Of a stretch of DNA of 64,000 nucleotides, positions 55,345 to 64,000 are shown piece after piece. The stretch lies in contig NZ_SCMK01000006.1 in the NCBI RefSeq assembly GCF_005503355.1, forward strand, positions 124,001-188,000, given 5' to 3'. Made by a program: the position numbers and the translations under genes. Origin of the DNA: Sphingomonas sp. 1F27F7B (GTDB lineage Bacteria > Pseudomonadota > Alphaproteobacteria > Sphingomonadales > Sphingomonadaceae). The first letter of the stretch is position 1. Each line of letters starts with the position of its first letter. The notes under the pieces were generated by a model that was given only the letters and a program-made list of their open reading frames with translations, did no database searches and was not told the DNA's origin.

Positions 55345-56942
55345 CCGGCTGGATCATCGAGACCTTCGTCGCGAGCACGCTGCTGATGCTGCTGGTGCTC
55401 GCTATCCGCGCACCCGTCCGCCGTGCGTTCGGTCCGCAGATGGCCTATGCGCTCTGGGCGCTTCCCGTGATCCGGATGCTGATGCCCCCGCTGCCCGGCG
55501 ACTGGCATCTCACGAGCCTGATCGCACCCTTCGTCCGCGAAGCCGACGTGCCGGGGATCGTCACCGGGGTGATCAAGCCGGAAGCGCTGCCCAGCGGGAT
55601 CGACAAGGGCGCGGTGACGATCGTCGAGATCGGCGCTGGCAGCCACCCCGTCGCGGCTGCCCTGGTCGCGCCCGCACAAAGCGCGAGCGGGCCCAGCCTG
55701 CTGATCCTCGGCATCAGCCTGTGGGCGATCGGGGCGCTGGCCTTTCTCGCCTGGCATCTGATCGCCCATCGCCGGCACTGCGCACGCCTGCTCAAGGCCG
55801 CGCGCGTCGATCGTACCGTGGCGCAAGGCAAGGTGCGGGTGATCGAGACCGATGCGGTGCACGGGCCGCTCGCCTTCGGAGTGCTGCGCAAATATGTCGC
55901 CTTTCCGTGCGATTTCACCGAGCGCTATGACGAGCAGGAACGCGATCTCGCGCTGGCCCATGAGCTCGGCCATCATGTCCGCGGGGATCTGATCGCGAAC
56001 TGGGTCGCGCTGGTCGTCCTCGCCATCCACTGGTTCAATCCGGTCGCCTGGAGGGCCTTCCGCGCCTTCCGCGCCGACCAGGAAATGGCCTGCGACGCCC
56101 TGGTGCTCGCCGGCCGCGCCCAGGCACTGCGCCATGCCTATGGCCGTGCGATCGTCAAGTCCGCGCATGGGGGTGCGGTCTCGGCGGCGTGTCACTTGCA
56201 TACGATCAACGAAGTTAAAGGGAGGCTCCGCATGCTTTCGAAGACCCATAAGAACACTCCCGCCCGCCTCGCTGCCGGCCTGGTCGGCACCGGCGTGCTC
56301 GGCCTCGCCGCGCTCGGCCTCACCGCCTCGGGCACGCAGGCCGCCGAGCAGATCAAGGCAAAGGTGGCGACCGTCACCGGCGTGACGCTGGATCAGGACG
56401 TGCCCGCGCCGCCGCCCCCGCCGCCCGTCGCCGCGCCGGCTGCTCCCGCGACGCCCGCCGCTGCGCCGGAAGCACCCGCGGCGCCCGTCAGAGTGGAGCG
56501 GTACGTCTATCGCTCCACTGAGGGGGGCAAGGAGAAGGACGGCAAGCGCGTCACCAAGATCGTGATGACGCGTGCCGATGGTTCTTCGTTCGAGACGAAG
56601 ATTCCCGATGTCGATGCGATCCGCGCCAGCGTGCCGGAAGTCCGCAACGGCAAGTGCGCGGACACCACGGACGGCAAGCCGGTCGTCGAGAAGTTCGAGC
56701 GCGACGGCAAGAAGGTGATGATCATCTGCTCCAACCGGATCGAGAAGATCACGGTCGAGGCCCAGAAGGTGGCGATCGACGCCAGACGGATGGGCATGCA
56801 AAGCGCGATGATGGGCCTGCGCATGGCCCGCCGGTCGATCGAGGGCCAGTTCGATCTCAGCACCGAGCAGCGCGCCAATGCGCTGAAGGGCATCGATGAA
56901 GCGATTGCCGAAGTCGAGAAGAGCGTCCCCGACGACAAGTGA
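55341..56942 (+). CDS. BlaR1-like M56 metallopeptidase sensor
   Basis: The N-terminal half is a membrane-embedded M56 peptidase: helices at about residues 10-23, 36-50 and 118-143, and a zinc site HELGHH at 207-212. A Pro/Ala-rich linker (about 355-390) leads to a periplasmic region with a Cys pair (NGKCAD, IICSNR), not the penicillin-binding domain of BlaR1. It is 533 residues. Paired with the BlaI-type repressor, it should relieve repression by proteolysis on an unknown signal. Confidence 0.88.
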   Translation: MTGWIIETFVASTLLMLLVLAIRAPVRRAFGPQMAYALWALPVIRMLMPPLPGDWHLTSLIAPFVREADVPGIVTGVIKPEALPSGIDKGAVTIVEIGAGSHPVAAALVAPAQSASGPSLLILGISLWAIGALAFLAWHLIAHRRHCARLLKAARVDRTVAQGKVRVIETDAVHGPLAFGVLRKYVAFPCDFTERYDEQERDLALAHELGHHVRGDLIANWVALVVLAIHWFNPVAWRAFRAFRADQEMACDALVLAGRAQALRHAYGRAIVKSAHGGAVSAACHLHTINEVKGRLRMLSKTHKNTPARLAAGLVGTGVLGLAALGLTASGTQAAEQIKAKVATVTGVTLDQDVPAPPPPPPVAAPAAPATPAAAPEAPAAPVRVERYVYRSTEGGKEKDGKRVTKIVMTRADGSSFETKIPDVDAIRASVPEVRNGKCADTTDGKPVVEKFERDGKKVMIICSNRIEKITVEAQKVAIDARRMGMQSAMMGLRMARRSIEGQFDLSTEQRANALKGIDEAIAEVEKSVPDDK

Positions 56943-57083
56943 CATGGAGGGGAAGGGCGTTCGTCAAAAAGCCCCTTTCACGAACGCCTTTCGACGGGGC
57001 CGGCCGATCTCCTTCGCGGCCGGTCCCGTTTCGTTGCTCCAGACGGCCTTGCGCTGCGGCGCGGCAAAGGCCATTTCGGGAGC

Positions 57084-57953
57084 ATGGACATCATCGCGGA
57101 TGCCCCGACCGGCCTGGCCATGACCCTTGATCCGCTGGTCACGCGGGTGCTGGCGCCCAATCCCTCGCCCTTCACCTATACCGGCACCCAGACCTATCTG
57201 GTCGGCACCTCCGTGCTCGCCGTGATCGATCCCGGGCCGGCCGATCCCCGTCATCTCGCGGCGCTCGTCGCCGCGATCGGCGGGCGGTCGGTGGCGGCGA
57301 TCCTCTGCACCCACACGCATCGCGATCACAGCCCGGCCGCCGCCCCGCTCAAGGCGGCGACGGGCGCACCGATCATCGGCTGCGCGCCGCTCACGCTCGA
57401 GGATGCCGGCCCGCGCGCCGATGCCGCGTTCGATACCGGCTATGCGCCCGACCGCGTGCTGGCGGACGGCGAATCGATCTCGGGCCCGGACTGGACACTC
57501 GTCGCGGTGGCCACGCCCGGCCATACGTCCAACCATCTCTGCTTCGCACTGCCCGAAAGCGGCGCGCTGTTCTGCGGCGACCATGTCATGGGCTGGTCGA
57601 CCACGGTGGTCGCGCCGCCCGACGGCGACATGGCCGCCTATATGGCCAGCCTCGACAAGCTGATGGCGCGTGAGAGCGACCGCATCTATTTCCCGGCGCA
57701 TGGCGAGCCGATCGACAAGCCGCACCGTTTCGTCCGTGGGCTGATCGGGCACCGCAAGCAGCGCGAGGGGCAGATACTGCGCCTGCTCAAGGCCGATGTC
57801 GGCGCGGTTCCCGCCATGGTCGAGCGCATGTATGCTGGGCTCGATCCCAGGCTGAGCGGCGCGGCCGGACGATCGGTGCTCGCGCATCTGATCGACTTGC
57901 GCGACCGCGGGCTCGTCATCGAGGAGGACGGCGTTTGGAAGACGACAGCGTGA
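57084..57953 (+). CDS. MBL-fold metallo-hydrolase
   Basis: The metallo-beta-lactamase motif HTHRDH lies at 77-82 (CTHTHRDHS), followed by GHTSNHLCF and GDHVMGWSTTVV, giving two metal sites. A C-terminal helical domain (about 220-289) as in LACTB2-type hydrolases. The 289-residue protein is likely a nuclease or thioesterase, but the substrate cannot be predicted. The next gene begins inside its 3' end. Confidence 0.88.
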   Translation: MDIIADAPTGLAMTLDPLVTRVLAPNPSPFTYTGTQTYLVGTSVLAVIDPGPADPRHLAALVAAIGGRSVAAILCTHTHRDHSPAAAPLKAATGAPIIGCAPLTLEDAGPRADAAFDTGYAPDRVLADGESISGPDWTLVAVATPGHTSNHLCFALPESGALFCGDHVMGWSTTVVAPPDGDMAAYMASLDKLMARESDRIYFPAHGEPIDKPHRFVRGLIGHRKQREGQILRLLKADVGAVPAMVERMYAGLDPRLSGAAGRSVLAHLIDLRDRGLVIEEDGVWKTTA

Positions 57954-58657
57954 AGCAGGGCGGCGGGGGCTGCCTCAAGCTGTTCGGCGTTACCCTCGTG
58001 ATCGTGCTGGCGGTGGTCCTGACGATGGGCGCTGGCTTCTGGTTCCTGGGCGATACGATCAAGCGGCAGTTCCAGGGCCCGACGCCGGAGACGGTGGCGC
58101 AGGCCAGCCTGCAGGGGCTGCGGGAGCAGAACCGCCTGTCCGCCTTCGCGGCCAAGTTCGTCGCGGTGGTGACGTCGAAGCAGAGCCAGCTCGGTCTCAC
58201 CGCGCAGAAGACCATGATCATGCCGGGCAGCGTGCGCTACGAAGTCGATCTGTCGCAGCTGCGCCAGGAGGACGTTGCCTGGGATGCGCAGAACAGGCAG
58301 CTCACTGTCCGGCTGCCCGCGGTCGAGGCGATGGGGCCGGACGTCGATCTCGACCAGGTCCGCCAGTACGACAATGGCGGCATCCTGCTCTCGGTCACGG
58401 ATGTCGGCGGCAAGCTGGACGACGCCAATCGCAAGGCCGGCCAGCAGGAACTGCTTCGCCAGGCCCAGTCCGGGCCCTATATGCGCATGGCCCGGGAGGC
58501 GACGCGGCGCGCAGTGGAGCGCAGCTTTGCCATGCCGCTCAGGGCGACGGGCATCGACGCCCAAGTCCGGGTGCTCTTTCCGGACGAAGCCAACCGCTCG
58601 ACCGAGCGCTGGGACGTATCGCGCCGGCCCGAGGAGGTTCTCGGCAACCGGGAATGA
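57935..58657 (+). CDS. DUF4230-type membrane-anchored protein
   Basis: One membrane helix (about residues 15-37) is followed by a roughly 190-residue periplasmic or outward domain with GSVRYEVDLSQLRQEDVAWDAQNRQLTVRLPAVEAM, typical of DUF4230. The function is unknown. TTG at 57935 has GAGGAGG at good spacing; GTG at 57950, overlapping the MBL stop, is the alternative. It ends before a 70-base gap. Confidence 0.75.
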   Translation: MEDDSVKQGGGGCLKLFGVTLVIVLAVVLTMGAGFWFLGDTIKRQFQGPTPETVAQASLQGLREQNRLSAFAAKFVAVVTSKQSQLGLTAQKTMIMPGSVRYEVDLSQLRQEDVAWDAQNRQLTVRLPAVEAMGPDVDLDQVRQYDNGGILLSVTDVGGKLDDANRKAGQQELLRQAQSGPYMRMAREATRRAVERSFAMPLRATGIDAQVRVLFPDEANRSTERWDVSRRPEEVLGNRE

Positions 58658-58728
58658 TGCATATCTGCGTTGTTGAGAAGGTGTAACGAAGCGAGTAGAA
58701 GGCGCCATCGACTTTGGGGGATGGTCAC

Positions 58729-59490
58729 ATGGCTACTGTTGCCGAACCGTTGCCGCGCGCCGGGGGGCGCGATCGCTTCTTTCTCTATCTTTCGCTGGCG
58801 ATGTGTGCCGTCATCGTTGCCGGGTTCGCGCTCAATCTTGCGCTGGGGCGCTCCAGCTTCGCACTGCCGCCGATCTACCATGTTCATTCCGTCATATTCT
58901 TCGGCTGGGTGGCGCTGTTCCTGACGCAGAATCTGCTCGTCGCCTCGGGCGCGGTGCGGATCCACCGGAGGCTGGGCATGCTCGCGCTCGCCTGGGTCCC
59001 GATGATGGTCGCGGCCGGCGTCGCGATGATGCTCTTCTCGGTGCGCGACCATGGCGGCCCGCCGTTCTTCGACCTGCGCGAGTTCCTGTTCGGCAATGCC
59101 GCCGACCTGTTCTGCTTCGCCGGGCTGGTGCTGACGGCAGTGGCGATGCGGGGGAATTCGCCATGGCACCGGCGGCTGATGATCTGCGCGACGGCGATAC
59201 TCACGGGGCCCGGCTTTGGCCGCCTGCTGCCCACGCCGTTCCTTGTGCCCTGGGCCTGGATCATCGTGGGCGGGCTGACGCCGCTGATCTTCCCGCTGAT
59301 CGGCGTCGCCGGCGATTTCCTCCGCGCGCGCCGCGTGCATCCGGCCTGGCTCTGGGGAATGGGCGCGATGATCTTCGCGCATTTCGGCGCGGAGGCGATC
59401 GCCTTCACGCCGTTCGGCGAATCGGTGACGCGCGCCGTGGTCGCAGGAACGCCCGGTGCCGAACGCGATTTCGCGGCACACTTTCCCTGA
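58729..59490 (+). CDS. Hypothetical seven-helix membrane protein
   Basis: The 253-residue protein has about seven hydrophobic helices with conserved-looking features PPIYHVHSVIFFGWVALFLTQNLLV and VRIHRRLGMLALAWVPMM. His residues in helices (HVH, HRR) suggest a possible heme or metal-binding role, but no family is assigned. The start MATVAEPLPRAGG was chosen; an upstream ATG five codons earlier also exists. Confidence 0.75.
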   Translation: MATVAEPLPRAGGRDRFFLYLSLAMCAVIVAGFALNLALGRSSFALPPIYHVHSVIFFGWVALFLTQNLLVASGAVRIHRRLGMLALAWVPMMVAAGVAMMLFSVRDHGGPPFFDLREFLFGNAADLFCFAGLVLTAVAMRGNSPWHRRLMICATAILTGPGFGRLLPTPFLVPWAWIIVGGLTPLIFPLIGVAGDFLRARRVHPAWLWGMGAMIFAHFGAEAIAFTPFGESVTRAVVAGTPGAERDFAAHFP

Positions 59491-59550
59491 CCAGCCTTGA
59501 ACCCGCGCGTCTGCCGGGCCATGTGCGGCGCGGGCAAGGGAGAGTGAGGC

Positions 59551-60567
59551 ATGGACGCGCGCAAGGGTATCGGCGGAAGCCTGACGGGGCTGGATCTCCG
59601 CGCTGAGATCGACCGGCTGCGCAAGGAGCGCAATGTCGTGATCCTCGCCCATTATTATCAGAAGCCCGAGTTGCAGGATCTGGCGGATTACGTCGGCGAC
59701 AGCCTCGACCTGTCGCGCAGGGCGGCCGAGACCGATGCCGAGGTGATTGCCTTTTGCGGCGTGCGTTTCATGGCCGAGACCGCCAAGATCCTTTCGCCCG
59801 ACAAAATCGTGGTGCTGCCCGACATGGATGCCGGGTGCAGCCTGGAGGACAGCTGCCCGCCCGAGCAGTTTGCGGCTTTCCGTGCCGCCCATCCGGATCA
59901 CATCGCGCTGACCTATATCAACTGCTCGACCGAGGTTAAGGCGCTCAGCGACATCATCGTCACCAGCAGTTCCGCAGAGAAGATCCTCGCCCAGATTCCG
60001 GAGAGCCAGAAGATCATCTTCGGCCCGGATCGCAATCTGGGCGGCTATCTCAAGCGCAAAGTCGGCCGCGACCTCCTGCTGTGGCCGGGCGTGTGCATCG
60101 TGCACGAAGCGTTCAGCGAGACCGAACTGCTCAAGCTCAAGGCGCAGCATCCCGGCGCCCCGGTCGCCGCGCATCCCGAATGCCCGCCGCACGTGCTCGA
60201 TCACGCCGATTATGTCGGCTCGACCCGCGGCATCCTGGAATTCTCGCAGACCATGCCGGGCGACACGCTGATCGTCGCGACCGAGCCGCACATCATCCAC
60301 CAGATGCAGAAGGCGATGCCGGGCAAGACCTTCATCGGCGCGCCCGGCGCCGACGGCAACTGCAACTGCAACATCTGCCCCTATATGGCGCTCAACACGA
60401 TGGAGAAGCTGTATCTCGCGCTGCGCGACCTCGAGCCGCGCATCGAGATCGAGGAAGGGCTGCGCCTCCAGGCGAAGAAGAGCCTCGACCGGATGCTGGA
60501 AATGGCGGCAGGCACAGTGGGGCAGGGTGACCTGGGTGCGATCGGGGATCCCGCCAGGATCCGCTGA
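59551..60567 (+). CDS. nadA: Quinolinate synthase
   Basis: NadA condenses iminoaspartate with DHAP to quinolinate, using a [4Fe-4S] cluster, in de novo NAD synthesis. The 338 residues include [37 protein letters not shown] and the cluster cysteines in [23 protein letters not shown] and [22 protein letters not shown] precedes the ATG. nadC lies 1.1 kb further on; a - strand dioxygenase gene is between. Confidence 0.97.
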   Translation: MDARKGIGGSLTGLDLRAEIDRLRKERNVVILAHYYQKPELQDLADYVGDSLDLSRRAAETDAEVIAFCGVRFMAETAKILSPDKIVVLPDMDAGCSLEDSCPPEQFAAFRAAHPDHIALTYINCSTEVKALSDIIVTSSSAEKILAQIPESQKIIFGPDRNLGGYLKRKVGRDLLLWPGVCIVHEAFSETELLKLKAQHPGAPVAAHPECPPHVLDHADYVGSTRGILEFSQTMPGDTLIVATEPHIIHQMQKAMPGKTFIGAPGADGNCNCNICPYMALNTMEKLYLALRDLEPRIEIEEGLRLQAKKSLDRMLEMAAGTVGQGDLGAIGDPARIR

Positions 60568-60600
60568 GGGCATGCCCTTCCGGAGAACAGGCGTTGCCGG

Positions 60601-61593
60601 TCATCGCCATTCCGGCTGGATGCCCATCTCCGCCGAGTAATAATTCACATATTGCGCGAGCCGTGGCCGGGCCGCCAGATTGGGGCTGGCGCCGTGCGGG
60701 AGATCGTGCCGCCAGATGATCAGGTCGCCGGCGCGCGCGGGCACGCGCACCGCCTGGTCGCTCAGGTCCACCGTCCGCGGGTCCGTCTCGCCCAGCGCCG
60801 CCAGCCAGTCGGCCAGGCGGTGATGAAAGCCGGGAACCAGCTCGAACGCGCCCTGGTCCGCCGCGGTATTCGAGAGATAGAGGATGCCCTGGGTCGCGAA
60901 GGCGATCGGCGGCACCAGGCTCACGTCCCAGTGCAGCCGCGGTGCGGCGAAGTCGTGGTGGGGGCGGACGGGCGCGTTGAAGCTCATCCGGTCGATGCGC
61001 GGCCACAGGTCGCTCGTGCCCCAGAGCTGGGCGAAGGCCTTGTGCACGCGCGGTGCGCGCCGTGCCGCCTCCAATGCGGGGTGCTGGAAACGCTGGATCA
61101 TCAGCCCGTTGGTGCGCGGGCCATACCAGCTCGCCGGATCGTCCGGATCGGCTCCGGCCGCTTCCCAGAGCAGCGCCGCGGCCGCGGCGACTTGTTCGGG
61201 GGTGATCGCGCCGCGCAGGATCGCATAGCCCTGGGCTTCCCAATGGGCGAGGTCCGCCGCGTCGAGCACCGGCGGCATCGCGTCGATCTCCGCAAGCCGC
61301 GCCGCGACTTGCGGCGGGGGCGGAGTGCCATCCAGAGCGGCGTGATAGCGGGCGATCGCAAGCCGGTCGGGCGGCCCCGCCGTCGCGACGATCCAACGCC
61401 GAAAATCTTCGAAATCGGGCTGCTCGAGGCCGAGATATTGCAGCGTCTGCTCCAGCCCCAGCCCCAGTGCGTCCAGCAGCAGCTTGTCCGCGATCCATTC
61501 CCCGGACGGTGACGGCCGATGTGCGACGCGCCGCTCCCAATAAGCGTGCAGCCGGCGGACTTCGGGCATCATGGCGGGTTCGATATCGGCCAT
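60601..61593 (-). CDS. Phytanoyl-CoA dioxygenase family protein
   Basis: The Fe(II)/2-oxoglutarate site is visible as LHWDVSL (His-x-Asp) and the distal His of DLPHGASPN. The region GYAILRGAITPEQVAAAAALLWEAAGADPDDPASWYG is the PhyH fold. It is 330 residues with an N-terminal extension of about 110 residues. The substrate is unknown. It lies on the opposite strand between nadA and nadC. Confidence 0.85.
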   Translation of the reverse strand: MADIEPAMMPEVRRLHAYWERRVAHRPSPSGEWIADKLLLDALGLGLEQTLQYLGLEQPDFEDFRRWIVATAGPPDRLAIARYHAALDGTPPPPQVAARLAEIDAMPPVLDAADLAHWEAQGYAILRGAITPEQVAAAAALLWEAAGADPDDPASWYGPRTNGLMIQRFQHPALEAARRAPRVHKAFAQLWGTSDLWPRIDRMSFNAPVRPHHDFAAPRLHWDVSLVPPIAFATQGILYLSNTAADQGAFELVPGFHHRLADWLAALGETDPRTVDLSDQAVRVPARAGDLIIWRHDLPHGASPNLAARPRLAQYVNYYSAEMGIQPEWR

Positions 61594-61713
61594 GGCGGCC
61601 AGCCTGCCCCGCGCGCCGGGTTTCAGTCAATTCGAGTTGCGACCGATCCTGCGCGGTCCTGCGCGCCGTCCACACCCCCTTGCCGTCCGCGCAGACTGTG
61701 CCACAAGCGCGCC

Positions 61714-62574
61714 ATGTCTCAAGTCTTCGCGCTCCCGGGATTCGATCTCGACGCCTTCGTTGCCGCCACGCTCGCCGAGGATCTGGGCGACAAGGGCGAC
61801 ATCACCTCCGCCGCGGTGATCCCGGCCGATGCGGTTTTCGCCGGCGTGATGGACAGCCGCGATGCGATCACCGTTGCGGGCCTGCCCATCGCCGAGGCCT
61901 TCTTCCGTGCGCTCGATCCCCAGGTCGAGATCGAGCGGCTGGTCGAGGATGGCGACAGCGTGGCGCCGGGGACCGATCTGATGCGGTTGCGCGGGCGTGC
62001 GCGCGCGCTGCTCACCGCCGAGCGCTCCGCTCTCAACGCCGTGCAGCATCTCTCGGGCATTGCCACCCTGGCGCGAGCCTATGTCGATGCCATGGCGGGG
62101 ACGGGCGCCACGCTGCTCGATACGCGCAAGACGCTGCCCGGCCTGCGCCGGCTGGAGAAATATGCGACCCGCATGGGCGGTGCGACCAACCATCGCATGG
62201 GCCTGTGGGATGCCGCGATGATCAAGGACAATCACGTCGCGGTCGCCGGATCGGTGGCCGAGGCGGTGCGCCGCGCCGTCGCCGCGGGGATCGAGCGCAT
62301 CATCGTCGAGGTCGACCGGATCGACCAGATCGAACCCGCGCTCGCCGCGGGCGCGACGCATCTGCTGCTCGACAATATGGAGCCGGAGACGCTGTGCGAG
62401 GCAGTCGCGCTGGTCGCGGGCCGGGTGCCGACCGAGGCGTCGGGCGGCGTGCGGCTCGACACGATTCGTGCGATCGCCGAGAGCGGCGTCACTTATGTCA
62501 GCGTCGGCCGGCTTACCCAGTCGGCACCCGCAGCCGATATCGGCCTGGATTTCGCGCCGGAGGGCGCAGCATGA
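61714..62574 (+). CDS. nadC: Nicotinate-nucleotide pyrophosphorylase (carboxylating)
   Basis: NadC converts quinolinate and PRPP to nicotinate mononucleotide. MSQVFALPGFDLDAFVAATLAEDLGDKGDITSAAV, the TAERSALNAVQHLSGIAT helix, DTRKTLPGLRRLEKYA and NHRMGLWDAAMIKDNH are diagnostic. The start was chosen at the family N-terminus, since the long upstream frame is antisense to phyH. It is 286 residues and overlaps the ribonuclease gene by four bases (ATGA). Confidence 0.97.
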   Translation: MSQVFALPGFDLDAFVAATLAEDLGDKGDITSAAVIPADAVFAGVMDSRDAITVAGLPIAEAFFRALDPQVEIERLVEDGDSVAPGTDLMRLRGRARALLTAERSALNAVQHLSGIATLARAYVDAMAGTGATLLDTRKTLPGLRRLEKYATRMGGATNHRMGLWDAAMIKDNHVAVAGSVAEAVRRAVAAGIERIIVEVDRIDQIEPALAAGATHLLLDNMEPETLCEAVALVAGRVPTEASGGVRLDTIRAIAESGVTYVSVGRLTQSAPAADIGLDFAPEGAA

Positions 62575-63293
62575 TGCGCAAGCTGGTTCTCGGATTCCTG
62601 GGCACGGGGCTCGCGCTCCTGCCCGGCATCGCCTCCGCCCAGGCGATGATGTGCCCCATGCCCGGCAAGATCGAGCGGCCGCGCCCCGATCTGCCCGGCG
62701 CGAAGGAGCCGCGCCGCATCATGCCAATCGGCTCCTATACGCTGGCGCTCACCTGGAGCCCCGGCTTCTGCCGTGCGCATGGCGACGAACCGGAGAATCG
62801 CTTCCAGTGCCGCCAGGGCGCGCGCTTCGGCTTCACGCTGCACGGCCTGTGGCCCGATGGCGAGATGCGGAGCTGGCCGCAATATTGCGCGAACACGCGC
62901 ATTCTGCCGCCCGCGCAGATCAAGTCGATGCTGTGCACCACGCCCTCGGCGCAGCTGATCCAGCACGAATGGGCCAAGCACGGCACCTGCACCACGATGT
63001 CGCCGGCTGCCTATTTCGGCACGGCGAAGCGGCTCTACGACGCGGTCCGTTATCCCGACATGGATCGGCTTTCGCGCGGCGACCTGACCGTCGGCGAGTT
63101 CAAGGCGCGCTTCGCCGAAGTGAATCGCGGCATTCCCGCCAATGCGATCCGCGTGACGGTGACGCGCGAGGGGTGGCTCGACGAGCTCTGGCTCTGCCTC
63201 GACAAGGGGCTGCGCTATGAGGCCTGCCGGCCCGGCACCGGCGGCGCGGCCGATCGCAGTGCGCTGAAGATCTGGCGGGGTGGGCGGCGCTAG
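62571..63293 (+). CDS. Ribonuclease T2 family protein
   Basis: A signal peptide (MMRKLVLGFLGTGLALLPGIASA, cut near residue 23) exports the enzyme to the periplasm. The two catalytic motifs are FTLHGLWPDG (His91) and HEWAKHGTC (His132, Glu133, Lys136, His137). Cysteines for disulfides are present. It is 240 residues. Its start overlaps the nadC stop, an unexplained but clear coupling. Confidence 0.94.
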   Translation: MMRKLVLGFLGTGLALLPGIASAQAMMCPMPGKIERPRPDLPGAKEPRRIMPIGSYTLALTWSPGFCRAHGDEPENRFQCRQGARFGFTLHGLWPDGEMRSWPQYCANTRILPPAQIKSMLCTTPSAQLIQHEWAKHGTCTTMSPAAYFGTAKRLYDAVRYPDMDRLSRGDLTVGEFKARFAEVNRGIPANAIRVTVTREGWLDELWLCLDKGLRYEACRPGTGGAADRSALKIWRGGRR

Positions 63294-63400
63294 GCCGGAT
63301 CCCGCATCCGGGTCATGGGCCTGGCCGCGCGAGCCCGGCAGGTGAAATCCCGCATTGCGAGCCGGCGCCGGGAGCATGTCCTTCCCCGAGGCGCCACGCG

Positions 63401-63814
63401 CTAGCGGTGATGGACCGTCGCGGTGCCCGGGTGATGCCGGTCGAGATGGCGCTTGATCAGCCGGAGGTTGCGGGTGTTCGATCGGAAGAGGAAGTCCGCC
63501 GCGTCGCCCACCACCGGCACCAGCCCGATCAACCAGTCGAAGCCGACATTGCCGACCATGCGCATCATCGTCGTCGCCGGCATCTTCAGGTTGCGCGCCT
63601 CCCAGACGATATAGAGACCGAGCAGCGCCGCGATCAGATCGCCGCCCACGGGCACCAGGCCCAGAATCGCGTCGAGACCGACCTTGGCCTTGGTGCCGGG
63701 AATGGGAACGCTGCGCTCGAGCAGATGCTCCATCATCTCGATTCGCCGGCGGACGTCCGCCGCATGCGATCCCAGCGGCAGCGCCGCGGCTGCCGCCTTT
63801 GCCCCCGAAGCCAT
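63401..63814 (-). CDS. DUF4112 family protein
   Basis: The sequence VPIPGTKAKVGLDAILGLVPVGGDLIAALLGLYIVWEARNLKMPATTMMRMVGNVGFDWLIGLVPVVGDAADFLFRSNTRNLRLI is a clear DUF4112 membrane-associated domain. The ATG gives a typical start (137 residues). A GTG at 63838 is in frame and overlaps the stop of the upstream gene as GTGA, which would suggest coupling. The function is unknown. Confidence 0.88.
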   Translation of the reverse strand: MASGAKAAAAALPLGSHAADVRRRIEMMEHLLERSVPIPGTKAKVGLDAILGLVPVGGDLIAALLGLYIVWEARNLKMPATTMMRMVGNVGFDWLIGLVPVVGDAADFLFRSNTRNLRLIKRHLDRHHPGTATVHHR

Positions 63815-63834
63815 CCGCGTCGTCCTCGCCACGT

Positions 63835-64000
63835 TCACCTCGTCTCGTTGCGCAGGTGGTTCAACGGGTGCCACGCGCGAGCGTTCCCCTGCCAGGCCTG
63901 CAGCCGCAGGGCGACGATAGACCATCGGAAGGGCTGGGCGATAGGGATGAAAGCGCCGTCCGCGGTGAGCGCGGCATCGGCCTCGGCGATGCGATGGGCC
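63835..64000 (-). CDS. C-terminal end of a probable ABC substrate-binding protein (partial)
   Basis: The frame entering from the right edge ends with ADAALTADGAFIPIAQPFRWSIVALRLQAWQGNARAWHPLNHLRNETR. This resembles the C-terminus of family-5 (peptide-type) solute-binding proteins. Only about 54 residues are visible, so the identification is tentative. The stop is at 63835-63837, overlapping the possible GTG start of DUF4112. Confidence 0.55.
   Translation of the reverse strand, partial: AHRIAEADAALTADGAFIPIAQPFRWSIVALRLQAWQGNARAWHPLNHLRNETR

Overview
This window is high-GC DNA whose gene content points to an alphaproteobacterium of the Sphingomonas group. The ribosomal proteins are alphaproteobacterial in type: S5 has an RG-rich N-terminal extension and L3 an acidic tail. 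There is also a homologue of the alphaproteobacterial ATP-synthase zeta inhibitor, a BolA/CGFS-glutaredoxin pair, a fused ThiS-ThiG protein and the aroQ-accB-accC gene order. The assignment is inferred from gene content only. I see no rRNA, tRNA, CRISPR array, prophage or transposase gene.

Region 1 (1-13.2 kb) is the str-S10-spc ribosomal block on the + strand: end of rpsG, fusA, tuf, terminator, rpsJ, then a 386-bp structured gap, then rplC-rplD-rplW-rplB-rpsS-rplV-rpsC-rplP-rpmC-rpsQ-rplN-rplX-rplE-rpsN-rpsH-rplF-rplR-rpsE-rpmD. The spc part stops at rpmD with a strong terminator; rplO and secY, which usually follow, are absent.

Region 2 (13.2-25.4 kb) starts with dispersed inverted-repeat elements. 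Next come a DUF1772 membrane protein divergent from a TetR regulator that leads a putative DNA-alkylation-repair set (YcaQ/AlkZ-like protein and Tag), small accessory genes, an XRE/membrane-protein pair with a long palindromic operator candidate, panB, the envelope/ribosome operon yfgM-like-bamB-der, an orphan Hpt protein, and bacterioferritin with Bfd.

Region 3 (25.4-38.2 kb) is largely on the - strand: DUF418 and other membrane proteins, a nitroreductase, DUF3052, purL, a diguanylate cyclase opposite a PAS protein, and aroQ-accB-accC-arsC. Divergent from aroQ is the fused thiS-thiG gene followed by a lipoprotein hydrolase; a methyltransferase follows on the - strand.

Region 4 (38.2-51 kb) holds CsbD and ankyrin proteins, a TPP-dependent enzyme, a GST, an outer-membrane barrel, succinyl-CoA:3-ketoacid CoA-transferase subunits separated by a lipoprotein acid phosphatase and a small protein, a ferritin-like protein, an epimerase, a diheme cytochrome c and leuC.

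Region 5 (51-64 kb) holds leuD, a quinone reductase, the zeta-inhibitor/bolA/grxD cluster, an orphan lysozyme-like protein, a BlaI/BlaR-type regulatory pair with a double operator, an MBL hydrolase, nadA and nadC (with a PhyH dioxygenase between them on the other strand), a ribonuclease T2, DUF4112, and the end of what looks like a peptide-type ABC substrate-binding protein.

The features most worth follow-up are the structured rpsJ-rplC gap, the truncated spc operon, and repeat elements whose ends coincide with stop codons of neighbouring genes. The alkylation-repair cassette and several clean operator palindromes next to regulator genes also merit checking.
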